A stretch of 12,013 bases of DNA from Pseudoxanthomonas sp. (GCA_026785795.1 JAJAZJ010000288.1:1-12013); one strand, 5' to 3'. Positions 1 through 6,396 are shown, counted from the stretch's first letter. Made by a program: numbers and translations. The notes: generated by a model from the letters alone, not told the origin.

Positions 1-1032
1 GCGCAGCGCAAAATCATCGTCCATCGGTTCGGGCGCGGCCTCGCCGTCAAACTGTTCCTCGAAGCGCTGCAGCAGGCGATCGCTGAGCCGGCGCACGACG
101 GCGGCGCTGCGATAGAAGCCCTGCATCAGCTTTTCCACGCCCAGGCTTTCGGCATCGTCGGCGAAGCCCAGGCGCTCGGCCAAGCTGCGCTGGTGGTCGA
201 AAAGCAGCCGTTCCTCCGGGCGCGCGGCCACCAGGTGCAGGCCATAGCGCAGGCGCCCCAGCGCACGACGCTCGCGCGCAAGCGCTGCGGCTTCATCTGC
301 GCCTACGTGGCCCAATTCGACCAACGGCCCCAGTTCACTCACGCCGAAGGCGCGCTGCGCCATCCAGCCCAGCGTGTGCAGGTCACGCAGCCCACCCGGA
401 CCGTCCTTGATGTTGGGCTCCAGGTTCTCGGAGGTGTCGCCGAAGCGGGCATGGCGCGCGTGCATTTCGCTGCGCTTGGCCACGAAGAAGTCGCGCGCCG
501 GCCAAACCAGCGCCGGCGCGATGGCGGCGGCCAGATCAGCCTGCGCCTGCTGGCTTGCGCACAGCGGGCGTGACTCGATCAGCGCAGTCAGCACGGTCTG
601 GTCGGCGGCTGCCTGGGTGCACTGGCTGCCGGAGCGCACGGCATGACTCACCGGCAGGCCGGCGTCCCACACGCTGGCGAAGAACCGGGCGAGTGCGGAA
701 TGATGCAATTGCTGGGTGTCTGCATCGGCAAGCACCAGCAGGTCGATATCGGAGTGCGGGAACAGTTCGCCGCGGCCGTAGCCACCCACCGCGAACAAGG
801 CCAGCGGCGCGTCATGCGGCAGGCAGAGGGCCCAGGCTTCGTTCAGCAGTTGGTCTGCGGCGCGGGCACGCAGCGCCACCAGCCGATCGACTTCTTCGCC
901 CTGGTCGAAACGCTTGGCCAGCTTGGCGTCGGTGGCGACGAGCGATGCACGCGCCTGTAAAGACCACGCCGCATCACCCTGGCTATGCGCAAGCTGCGGT
1001 CGTGCATCACCCGCTGCGCCTGGGGCACTCAC
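1..1032 (-). CDS. glnD: Bifunctional uridylyltransferase/uridylyl-removing enzyme GlnD (N-terminal part)
   Basis: GlnD uridylylates PII proteins (GlnB/GlnK) under nitrogen limitation and removes UMP when glutamine is high, so it is the cytoplasmic nitrogen sensor. Reading the minus strand gives 344 open codons that continue past the left edge. Seen: the nucleotidyltransferase signature GGYGRGELFPHSDIDLL from residue 83, with the metal-binding pair D95 and D97, and the family motif NIKDGPGGLRDL at residues 207-218. The HD hydrolase and ACT domains expected further on lie outside the window; the full family length is roughly 850-900 residues. I chose the GTG start at 1032-1030: it overlaps the map stop as GTGA, no in-frame ATG precedes the conserved region, and protein from there reads smoothly (MSAPGAAGDARP). 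There is no clear Shine-Dalgarno, which fits translational coupling to map. Identity is firm; the exact start is likely. Confidence 0.95.
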   Translation of the reverse strand, partial: MSAPGAAGDARPQLAHSQGDAAWSLQARASLVATDAKLAKRFDQGEEVDRLVALRARAADQLLNEAWALCLPHDAPLALFAVGGYGRGELFPHSDIDLLVLADADTQQLHHSALARFFASVWDAGLPVSHAVRSGSQCTQAAADQTVLTALIESRPLCASQQAQADLAAAIAPALVWPARDFFVAKRSEMHARHARFGDTSENLEPNIKDGPGGLRDLHTLGWMAQRAFGVSELGPLVELGHVGADEAAALARERRALGRLRYGLHLVAARPEERLLFDHQRSLAERLGFADDAESLGVEKLMQGFYRSAAVVRRLSDRLLQRFEEQFDGEAAPEPMDDDFALR

Positions 1033-1823
1033 AGGTCGTTGTCGTCACCCGGCACGCGGGTCAATATCTCCACCCCGTCCGCGGTCACCGCCACGGTGTG
1101 CTCCCACTGTGCGGAAAGCTTGCGGTCCTTGGTCACCACGGTCCAGCCGTCGGGCAGCAGGCGGGTGTAGCGCGTGCCTTCGTTGATCATCGGCTCGATG
1201 GTGAAGGTCATGCCGGGCTTCAGCACCACGCCGTCGCCCGGACGGCCGTAGTGCAGCACCTGGGGTTCGTCGTGGTAGACCTTGCCGATGCCGTGCCCGC
1301 AGTACTCGCGGACTACGCTGAAGCGCTGCGACTCGGCGTATTCCTGGATCGCGTGGCCCACGTCGCCGAGCGTGGCGCCTGGCCTGACCGTGCGGATGCC
1401 GCGGAACATGGCCTCGCGGGTCGCTTCGACCAGGCGCCTGGCCATGACCGAAGGCGCGCCCACGAAATACATGCGGCTGGTATCGCCGTGCCAGCCGTCC
1501 TTGATCACGGTGACGTCGATATTGACCGTATCTCCGTCTTTCAGCATCTTGCCCTCGCTGGGCATGCCGTGACAGATGACGTTGTTCACCGACGTACAGA
1601 CCGTGAACGGGAACGGGATGCGCCCATGCCCGCCGCCATAGCCGATGTTGGCCGGGATGGCGCCCTGAACGTTGACGATATGGTCGTGGCAGACCCGGTC
1701 CAGCTCTGCCGTGGTCACCCCCGCACGCACATGGGGAACGACAACCTGCAGCACTTCGGCCGCCAGTCGGCCGGCCGCGCGCATGCGGTCCAGCTCTTCA
1801 GGAGTCTTCAGATTTATCGCCAT
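1029..1823 (-). CDS. map: Type I methionine aminopeptidase
   Basis: Removes the initiator methionine from nascent proteins in the cytoplasm, using a dinuclear metal centre. The 264-residue protein has all five expected metal ligands: D103, D114 (in WHGDTS), H177 (in CGHGIG), E210 (in TIEP) and E241 (in QWEH), plus the substrate-side His85 (ICHG). Length equals the E. coli enzyme's 264. Odd: the active-site lip reads GYGGGHGRIPFPFTVC where E. coli has a shorter GYHGFPKSVC-type segment, an apparent insertion of about six residues. The ATG at 1823 is chosen because the standard N-terminus (MAINLKTPEELDRMRAAG) begins there. It is divergent from rpsB, as in E. coli, and its TGA overlaps the GTG of glnD, so the two are probably one transcript. 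The promoter may leave almost no 5' leader (see separate entry). Confidence 0.97.
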   Translation of the reverse strand: MAINLKTPEELDRMRAAGRLAAEVLQVVVPHVRAGVTTAELDRVCHDHIVNVQGAIPANIGYGGGHGRIPFPFTVCTSVNNVICHGMPSEGKMLKDGDTVNIDVTVIKDGWHGDTSRMYFVGAPSVMARRLVEATREAMFRGIRTVRPGATLGDVGHAIQEYAESQRFSVVREYCGHGIGKVYHDEPQVLHYGRPGDGVVLKPGMTFTIEPMINEGTRYTRLLPDGWTVVTKDRKLSAQWEHTVAVTADGVEILTRVPGDDNDL

Positions 1824-1829
1824 GGGGCG

Positions 1830-1857
1830 ATTATCCCCGATTTCAGGCCATGGTCAG
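1830..1857 (-). promoter_or_regulatory. Candidate map(-glnD) promoter, possibly giving a leaderless mRNA
   Basis: On the minus strand, GATAAT (1835-1830) is a 5/6 match to the sigma70 -10 box, and CTGACC (1857-1852) is a 4/6 match to -35 with a 16-bp spacer. Transcription would start about 7 bases beyond the -10, which is the A of the map ATG at 1823. An alternative reading is that GGGGAT upstream of the ATG is a Shine-Dalgarno site and the real promoter lies further up. The -35 is weak. Confidence 0.4.
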
Positions 1858-1875
1858 CCCTGCGGCATGCGCGGC

Positions 1876-1905
1876 TTGCCTGCAACTCGTTGTTCCAGCT
1901 ATAAT
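1876..1905 (+). promoter_or_regulatory. rpsB promoter (sigma70-type)
   Basis: A perfect TATAAT at 1900-1905 is preceded by TTGCCT at 1876-1881 with an 18-bp spacer. The predicted start is near 1912, leaving a leader of about 230 nt before rpsB. The -10 is followed by TCTCGGGCT, a GC-rich discriminator of the kind known to make ribosomal promoters sensitive to ppGpp/DksA; that regulation is inference here. The frr promoter has a very similar downstream sequence. Confidence 0.75.
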
Positions 1906-1911
1906 TCTCGG

Positions 1912-2144
1912 GCTTTGTCCAGCCCTGCTTGCGAAGCCGTCCACGCCGGACGACACCGGTGAATTCACACCTGCTGCCATTACCCGTGCCGGGGTGCCCT
2001 TTTATTCCCAACGGAATCAAGGGGTTCGGACACGGAAGCCGCAGGGAGGCCTAACCCCGGAACCATCGCACGCACTGCCCACTGGCCGTGCAGGCGGCCG
2101 CCACCACCCTACCGGCGGACGGTTCCCCATCAGGAGTTACTGCA
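1912..2144 (+). promoter_or_regulatory. Long structured 5' leader of rpsB (probable S2 autoregulatory RNA)
   Basis: No gene is supported here; the region is the rpsB untranslated leader. Potential stems I can pair by eye: 1910-1914 with 1921-1925; 1938-1942 with 1948-1952; a two-part hairpin, 1997-2001 with 2019-2023 and 2004-2008 with 2013-2017 around loop CAAC; GGGGTT 2021-2026 with AACCCC 2053-2058; 2084-2088 with 2095-2099; and 2098-2102 with 2114-2118. The third and fourth share the G-run at 2021-2023, so they cannot form together; the fifth and sixth likewise share 2098-2099. In E. coli S2 represses rpsB-tsf through the 5' leader; that this leader does the same is inference. It ends in a good ribosome-binding site, AGGAG at 2132-2136, 8 nt before the ATG. 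Confidence 0.6.
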
Positions 2145-3017
2145 ATGCCCCAAGTCACCATGCGCCAGATGCTGGAAGCCGGCGTCCATTTCGGCCACCA
2201 GACCCGCTACTGGAACCCCAAGATGGCGCCGTACATCTTCGGTGCCCGCGGCAAGATCCACATCATCAACCTCGAGAAGACCGTGCCGTTGTTCAACGAC
2301 GCGATGAACTTCCTGTCCGGCATTGCCCAGAAGCGCGGCATCGTCCTGTTTCTGGGCACCAAGCGCAGTGCGCGCGAGCCGATGAAGGAAGAAGCCATCC
2401 GGTGTGGCCAGCCGTACATGACCCAGCGCTGGCTGGGCGGCACCCTGACCAACTTCGCCACGGTGAAGAAGTCGGTGGCCCGCCTGAAGGAGCTGGAGTC
2501 CGGCGAGACCGACGGCAGCTTCGAGAAGCTGCTCAAGCATGAAGTGCTGGGCCTGCGCCGCGAGCGCGAGAAGCTGTTCGCGTCGCTGGGCGGTATCAAG
2601 GACATGAATCGCCTGCCCGACGCCGTCTTCGTGATCGACATCGGCCATGAAGACATCGCCATCAAGGAAGCCAAGAAGCTCGGGATCCCGGTGATCGCCG
2701 TGGTCGACAGCAACTACGACCCGGCCCTGGTCGACTACCCGATTCCGGGCAACGACGACGCCATTCGTGCCGTGCAGCTGTACGCACGCGCCGCCGCCGA
2801 CGCCGTGCTGGAAGGCAAGGCTGCCGCCCCCAACTCCGCCTCCGTGCGGGAAGAGGAATTCAGCGAAGGCGCAGACGGCAAGACCGTTTCAAAGGCCCCG
2901 CGCAGCCGCGCACCGGCCAAGAAGGCCGAGCCGGCCGCCGCCGCAGAGACGGTCGAAGTGGCCGAAGCGGCCGAAGTGGCCGTGGACGAGCCTGCCGACC
3001 CGACACCTGCCGAGTAA
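2145..3017 (+). CDS. rpsB: 30S ribosomal protein S2
   Basis: Structural protein of the small ribosomal subunit. The 290-residue product begins [20 protein letters not shown], the classic S2 N-terminus, followed by [13 protein letters not shown]. The second S2 signature region ([20 protein letters not shown], then [11 protein letters not shown]) and the [12 protein letters not shown] segment are all present. I chose ATG 2145 over an in-frame upstream ATG at 2088 because AGGAG precedes it at 8 nt and S2 homology starts there. Odd: after residue ~235 there is an Ala/Glu/Pro/Lys-rich tail making the protein about 50 residues longer than E. coli S2 (241). The tail includes a tandem repeat at DNA level (2955-2981) and is presumably disordered. 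Followed by tsf after a structured 129-bp gap; co-transcription is expected. Confidence 0.98.
   Translation: MPQVTMRQMLEAGVHFGHQTRYWNPKMAPYIFGARGKIHIINLEKTVPLFNDAMNFLSGIAQKRGIVLFLGTKRSAREPMKEEAIRCGQPYMTQRWLGGTLTNFATVKKSVARLKELESGETDGSFEKLLKHEVLGLRREREKLFASLGGIKDMNRLPDAVFVIDIGHEDIAIKEAKKLGIPVIAVVDSNYDPALVDYPIPGNDDAIRAVQLYARAAADAVLEGKAAAPNSASVREEEFSEGADGKTVSKAPRSRAPAKKAEPAAAAETVEVAEAAEVAVDEPADPTPAE
2955..2981 (+). repeat. Three tandem 9-bp units inside the rpsB tail
   Basis: GAAGTGGCC, GAAGCGGCC, GAAGTGGCC follow one another in frame, encoding EVA-EAA-EVA. The first and third copies are identical and the middle differs by one base. Because each unit is three codons, copy-number change would keep the frame. 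Confidence 0.85.
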
Positions 3018-3030
3018 ACAAGGCGCAACG

Positions 3031-3118
3031 CAGCCGCGTCAACATGCGCGGCTGTTTCCCAAAAGCCGCGGGGTGCCCATGCACCGCGCCGCGTCCCGAA
3101 GGCGGGCCACAGGCCCGC
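3031..3118 (+). promoter_or_regulatory. Hairpin cluster between rpsB and tsf
   Basis: Three inverted repeats lie in the 129-bp gap. CAGCCGCG 3031-3038 pairs with CGCGGCTG 3047-3054 (8 bp, followed by only TTT). GGTGC 3072-3076 pairs with GCACC 3081-3085, with further pairing outside. GCGGGCC 3102-3108 pairs with GGCCCGC 3112-3118 (7 bp, loop ACA). No U-tract of terminator quality follows, so attenuation, mRNA stabilisation or processing is more likely than full termination. Function is inference. Confidence 0.55.
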
Positions 3119-3146
3119 ACTACATCGCAACAATCGAGGTAATACC

Positions 3147-4025
3147 GTGGAAATCACCGCATCCCTGGTCAAGGAACTGCGCGAGCGCACCGGCGCCGGC
3201 ATGATGGAGTGCAAGAAGGCGCTCAGCGAAAACAACGGCGACATCGACGTCTCCGCCGAATGGCTGCGCAAGCAGGGCCTGGCCAAAGCCGACAAGAAGG
3301 CCGGCCGCGTCGCCGCGGAAGGCCGCATCGCCATGGCCCAGGCGGGCAGCAAGGCGGTGCTGGTCGAAATCAATTCCGAAACCGACTTCGTGGCCAAGGA
3401 CAGCAACTTCCTGGCCTTCACCGAGTCCGTCGCCCAGGCTGCCCTGGCCTCCACTGCGTCCGACGCGGATGCGCTGAAGAGCGCCAAGCTGGCGTCCGGT
3501 GAAACCATCGAGGAGACGCGCGCCGCAGTGATCGCCAAGGTCGGTGAGAACGTGCAGGTACGCCGCCTGGTCCGGATCGACAGCGCCCACAACGTCGCGG
3601 CCTACGTGCACGGCGGCCGCATCGGCGTGCTGGTCGAGGTCAGGGGCGGTGACGCCGAACTGGCCCGCGGCTTGGCCATGCACGTGGCGGCGATGAATCC
3701 GCCCCACGTCAAGGCATCCGACGTGCCGGCCGAGTTCGTGGCCAAGGAAAAGGAAATCGAGCTGGCCAAGATGACCGACAAGGACCGGGCCAAGCCGGCC
3801 AACATCCTGGAAAAGATCATCGGCGGCAAGATCGCCAAGATCGTCAACGAGGTCACCCTGTACGGCCAACCGTACGTGCTGGATACCAACCAGACGGTCG
3901 AGGCCGTGCTCAAGGCCGCGGGCGCCGAGGTCATCGGTTTCCAGCGCCTGGCCGTGGGCGAAGGCATCGAGAAGGTGGTGGAAGACTACGCCGCTGAAGT
4001 AATGAAGCAGGCCGGCCTGGCGTAA
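3147..4025 (+). CDS. tsf: Translation elongation factor Ts
   Basis: Guanine-nucleotide exchange factor that regenerates EF-Tu-GTP in the cytoplasm. The 292-residue protein has the N-terminal UBA-like domain with EF-Ts signature 1 ([16 protein letters not shown], residues 11-26) and signature 2 with the EF-Tu-contacting TDFV motif at residues 79-82 ([12 protein letters not shown]). Later segments such as VAAMNPPHV and the C-terminal [10 protein letters not shown] also fit the family, and the length is close to the usual ~283-293. The start is GTG at 3147, with GAGGT at 3136-3140 six bases upstream; no ATG alternative is upstream of the conserved [16 protein letters not shown]. It follows rpsB, as nearly always in bacteria, and a strong terminator comes 22 bp after its stop. 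Confidence 0.98.
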   Translation: MEITASLVKELRERTGAGMMECKKALSENNGDIDVSAEWLRKQGLAKADKKAGRVAAEGRIAMAQAGSKAVLVEINSETDFVAKDSNFLAFTESVAQAALASTASDADALKSAKLASGETIEETRAAVIAKVGENVQVRRLVRIDSAHNVAAYVHGGRIGVLVEVRGGDAELARGLAMHVAAMNPPHVKASDVPAEFVAKEKEIELAKMTDKDRAKPANILEKIIGGKIAKIVNEVTLYGQPYVLDTNQTVEAVLKAAGAEVIGFQRLAVGEGIEKVVEDYAAEVMKQAGLA

Positions 4026-4047
4026 GCCGAGCTCCTGCGTTGCCTAC

Positions 4048-4080
4048 GGAAAGCCGCGGACAGCCGCGGCTTTCCTGTTT
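4048..4080 (+). terminator. Rho-independent terminator after tsf
   Basis: GGAAAGCCGCGG (4048-4059) pairs perfectly with CCGCGGCTTTCC (4064-4075), a 12-bp stem with a 4-base loop ACAG, followed by TGTTT. This should end the rpsB-tsf transcript before the cupin gene. The inverted repeat is symmetric, but there is no converging gene that would use the other strand. Confidence 0.88.
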
Positions 4081-4103
4081 CCGGGGCTCGAAGAAGTCCC
4101 GGG

Positions 4104-4132
4104 TAGACACTTGCACGGGCACGACACACAAT
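4104..4132 (+). promoter_or_regulatory. Candidate promoter for the cupin gene
   Basis: TAGACA (4104-4109, 5/6 match to -35) and CACAAT (4127-4132, 4/6 match to -10) are 17 bp apart, placed just after the tsf terminator and about 35 bp before the cupin ATG. Position makes sense; the -10 is weak. Confidence 0.35.
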
Positions 4133-4166
4133 CCGTGCGCACCTGACCCCATCACGGCCCAATCCC

Positions 4167-4523
4167 ATGCACGGCATCGTCCGCATTCCGCACCACACCC
4201 ACGGCAGTACGCCAGAACCGGTTGACGGCGAGCGACTGCTGAGCGGCAACCCCGTGCAGTCCACCGCCAATGCCTATTCCGACACCGGCAACGCATTCCA
4301 CTGCGGGGTCTGGGAGGGCGAAGTTGGCGCGTGGAGGGTGGCTTATACCGAGCACGAGTTCTGCCACCTGCTGGCCGGACGGGTGCGCATGCGTGGCGAC
4401 GATGGCAGCGACACCACCGTGGCCGCGGGCGACAGCTTCGTCATTCCCGCCGGCTTCGCGGGAACGTGGGAAGTGCTGGAGCCGGCGCGCAAGCTGTACG
4501 CGATCTACGAGCCTGCGCTCTGA
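4167..4523 (+). CDS. Small cupin-domain protein (EutQ/DUF861-like)
   Basis: A 118-residue protein with a single beta-barrel cupin domain over about residues 45-118. Seen: a G-V-W-E segment, then TEHEFCHLLAGRVRMRGDDG (first cupin motif with the E-x-x-H-x-L pattern) and the AAGDSFVIPAGFAGTWEV segment (second motif, G-D-x-F-x-I-P-x-G), ending in KLYAIYEP. This matches the cupin_3/COG3450 style of small stand-alone cupins, whose substrates are mostly unknown; metal binding is possible but the His pattern is incomplete, so I name no reaction. The ATG at 4167 has no obvious Shine-Dalgarno (CCAATCCC precedes it). It sits alone between the tsf terminator and the pyrH promoter, whose -35 overlaps its TGA, so it looks like its own small transcription unit. 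Codon and GC character are like the neighbours. Confidence 0.82.
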   Translation: MHGIVRIPHHTHGSTPEPVDGERLLSGNPVQSTANAYSDTGNAFHCGVWEGEVGAWRVAYTEHEFCHLLAGRVRMRGDDGSDTTVAAGDSFVIPAGFAGTWEVLEPARKLYAIYEPAL

Positions 4524-4548
4524 CGGCCATGGCCGGCTCGGCTAGAAT
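4520..4548 (+). promoter_or_regulatory. pyrH promoter overlapping the cupin stop codon
   Basis: TAGAAT (4543-4548, 5/6) with CTGACG (4520-4525, 4/6) at 17-bp spacing. The -35 contains the cupin TGA. The transcript would start near 4555, giving a leader of about 24 nt with a weak ribosome-binding site AGAGA at 4569-4573. Confidence 0.55.
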
Positions 4549-4578
4549 GTCGCTGTTTACCCAACGCCAGAGACGCAC

Positions 4579-5304
4579 ATGACCGCTCCCCTCGCCTATC
4601 GCCGCATCCTGCTGAAACTGTCCGGCGAAGCATTGATGGGCGCCGAGGACTACGGCATCGACCCGGCCGTGATCGGGCGCATCGCCCGCGAGATCATCGA
4701 AGCCAGTGATGCCGGCGCCGAAATCGGCCTGGTCATCGGCGGCGGCAACATCTTTCGCGGCGCCGGCCTGGCCGCCAAAGGCATGGATCGGGTCACCGGT
4801 GACCAGATGGGCATGCTGGCAACGGTCATAAACTCGCTGGCCATGCAGGACGCGCTGGAGAAGCTGGGCGCACGCGTGCGGGTCATGAGCGCACTGAAGA
4901 TCAACGATGTCTGCGAGGACTACATCCGCCGCCGTGCAGTGCGCCACCTGGAAAAGGGCCGGATTGCGATCTTCGCCGCCGGCACCGGCAACCCGTTCTT
5001 CACCACCGACTCCGGTGCCGCGCTGCGCGCAATCGAGATCGGCGCGGACCTGCTGCTGAAGGCGACCAAGGTGGATGGCGTATACGACCGTGACCCGGGC
5101 AAGTTCCCGGACGCGGTGCGTTACGAGGAGCTGACGTACGACGAGGTGCTGAACCGCGACCTGCAGGTCATGGATACGGCAGCGTTTGCCCTGTGCAGGG
5201 ACAGCGACGTGCCGCTGCGCATCTACGACCTGTCGGTGCCGGGCAACCTGATGCGCATCCTGCGCGGCGAGAAAGTCGGCACCCTGGTCAAAGGTCGCAG
5301 CTGA
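4579..5304 (+). CDS. pyrH: Uridylate kinase (UMP kinase)
   Basis: Phosphorylates UMP to UDP with ATP in the cytoplasm, the gateway to all pyrimidine nucleotides; the bacterial enzyme is a hexamer of the amino-acid-kinase fold. The 241-residue protein equals the E. coli length. Motifs: KLSGEAL at 13-19 (phosphate binding), GGGNIFRG at 54-61, TGDQMGML at 73-80 (UMP binding), [10 protein letters not shown] at 135-144, and [12 protein letters not shown] at 162-173 (ATP site). Start ATG 4579 gives the usual short lead before the KLSGEAL strand. It has its own promoter downstream of the cupin gene. In most relatives frr follows directly; here a CDF transporter gene intervenes. Strongly supported. 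Confidence 0.98.
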   Translation: MTAPLAYRRILLKLSGEALMGAEDYGIDPAVIGRIAREIIEASDAGAEIGLVIGGGNIFRGAGLAAKGMDRVTGDQMGMLATVINSLAMQDALEKLGARVRVMSALKINDVCEDYIRRRAVRHLEKGRIAIFAAGTGNPFFTTDSGAALRAIEIGADLLLKATKVDGVYDRDPGKFPDAVRYEELTYDEVLNRDLQVMDTAAFALCRDSDVPLRIYDLSVPGNLMRILRGEKVGTLVKGRS

Positions 5305-5320
5305 CGGCGTGGTGACGCGG

Positions 5321-5342
5321 CAGACGGCCCGCCGCCTGTAAT
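5321..5342 (+). promoter_or_regulatory. Weak hairpin and possible -10 box upstream of the CDF gene
   Basis: CAG-A-CGG (5321-5327) can pair with CCG-C-CTG (5332-5338) around loop CCCG, an imperfect 6-bp stem without a U-tract. TGTAAT at 5337-5342 is a 5/6 match to a -10 box; the best -35 is GTGACG at 5312-5317 with a long 19-bp spacer. Either a weak terminator for pyrH or a promoter for the transporter; I cannot decide. Confidence 0.25.
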
Positions 5343-5377
5343 TGTGTCCGCAGGGGCTACTGCCCAGGCTGACGTGC

Positions 5378-6286
5378 ATGGCCCATGCACACCCCCACCC
5401 GCACGGCTCCAGCACCCGGGCCTTTGCCACCGTCACCCTGGTCAACCTGGCCTACACGGTGCTGGAGGCAAGCTACGGATTCCACGTCAATTCGCTGGCC
5501 CTGCTGTCCGATGCCCTGCACAACCTGGGAGACGTGCTGGGGCTGGGGCTGGCGTGGGGTGCCGCCGTGCTGGCCACGCGACCGCCGACCGGGCGCCACA
5601 CCTATGGCTGGCGACGCGCGACCCTGCTGTCGCCGCTGGCAAATTCGGTCCTGCTGATCGTGTTTGCGGGGGCACTGGGCTGGGAAGCGGTGCGGCGCTT
5701 CAGCGACCCGCCCGCTATCCCGGGCAGCACGGTGATGGTCGTGGCCGGGCTTGGCATCTTCGTCAATCTCGGCGGGGCCTGGCTGATGCGCACTGACCAT
5801 GCGCACGACCTGAACAAGCGCGGCGCCTTCCTGCACCTTATGGCCGACGCCGCGGTGTCCCTGGCTGCGGTGCTGGCCGGTGCGGGCATGCTGTACTTCG
5901 GCTGGGCCTGGCTGGACCCGGCAACCGCCCTGCTGGTGGGCGTGGTCATTGCCGTGGGTACCCATGGACTGCTGCGAGAGAGCTTCAACGCCGCCATGGA
6001 TACGGTGCCGAAGAGCATCGACCAGGCGCAGGTGAAGTCATTCCTGGCTGCGCAGCCCGGGGTGGCTGCAGTGCATCACCTGCATATCTGGAGGCTCGGC
6101 GCGGGCGAAATAGCGCTCACGGCCCACCTCGTGCGGCCGCAGGAAGCCGGCCACGATGCCTTCATCGACGCCACCAGCCGCGAGCTGGACCAGCGTTTTG
6201 GCATCAACCATGCCACCCTGCAGATCGAGCGCAACTCTGCCTGCGAGCATGACCGGCATGATGCCGCGCCGCATCATTCGCACTGA
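5378..6286 (+). CDS. Cation diffusion facilitator (CDF) family metal/proton antiporter, ZitB-like
   Basis: Inner-membrane exporter that swaps cytoplasmic divalent metal (Zn2+, Co2+ or similar) for protons. From ATG 5378 the protein has 302 residues with about six hydrophobic segments. The transport-site residues are visible: the H48-N-L-G-D52 motif in TM2 (after SDALHNLGD) and H153-LMA-D157 in TM5 (FLHLMADAA), the HxxxD/HxxxD pattern typical of zinc-preferring members. A His-rich N-terminus (HAHPHPHG) and C-terminus (EHDRHDAAPHHSH) may bind metal. The C-terminal cytoplasmic domain contains VHHLHIWRLGAGEIALTAHL, typical of the family. An upstream TTG at 5342 would add 12 residues, but ATG 5378 directly precedes the His-rich start and is preferred; no clear Shine-Dalgarno is seen. 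It lies between pyrH and frr, which are usually adjacent. The metal specificity is not established. Confidence 0.92.
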   Translation: MAHAHPHPHGSSTRAFATVTLVNLAYTVLEASYGFHVNSLALLSDALHNLGDVLGLGLAWGAAVLATRPPTGRHTYGWRRATLLSPLANSVLLIVFAGALGWEAVRRFSDPPAIPGSTVMVVAGLGIFVNLGGAWLMRTDHAHDLNKRGAFLHLMADAAVSLAAVLAGAGMLYFGWAWLDPATALLVGVVIAVGTHGLLRESFNAAMDTVPKSIDQAQVKSFLAAQPGVAAVHHLHIWRLGAGEIALTAHLVRPQEAGHDAFIDATSRELDQRFGINHATLQIERNSACEHDRHDAAPHHSH

Positions 6287-6357
6287 ATCCGGCCTGCTCA
6301 ATGCCGCCGGGCGCACGCCTCGCCTCTGCCTGCAGCGGTTAGCAGTGCCCACTCCCG

Positions 6358-6363
6358 TATAAT
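6358..6363 (+). promoter_or_regulatory. -10 box of the frr promoter
   Basis: A perfect TATAAT 33 bases before the frr ATG, followed by CGCGGGCT, nearly the same discriminator as at rpsB. No good -35 is present at 16-18 bp (GCGGTT at 6335-6340 is the 17-bp position). It would start a transcript running into the envelope operon independently of the transporter gene. Confidence 0.55.
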
Positions 6364-6396
6364 CGCGGGCTAACCGAATTCTGCACGGACCCGGCA

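Noticed and set aside
555..1904. 449-codon open frame on the plus strand across glnD and map
   Set aside because: It is antisense to two clearly conserved genes and its translation is Arg/His/Ala-rich with no recognisable domain, as expected for a shadow frame in GC-rich DNA.
2735..3592. 285-codon minus-strand frame opposite rpsB and tsf
   Set aside because: Ser/Ala-rich low-complexity product opposite two conserved genes; it also spans their structured gap, but nothing suggests it is translated.
5342..5377. TTG start extending the CDF transporter by 12 residues
   Set aside because: The added residues (beginning MCPQGLLPR) do not resemble the family N-terminus, and ATG 5378 directly begins the His-rich stretch; no ribosome-binding site favours the TTG.
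4441..5445. 334-codon minus-strand frame opposite pyrH
   Set aside because: Lies antisense to conserved pyrH and shows no family motif or ribosome-binding site; a GC-skew shadow.
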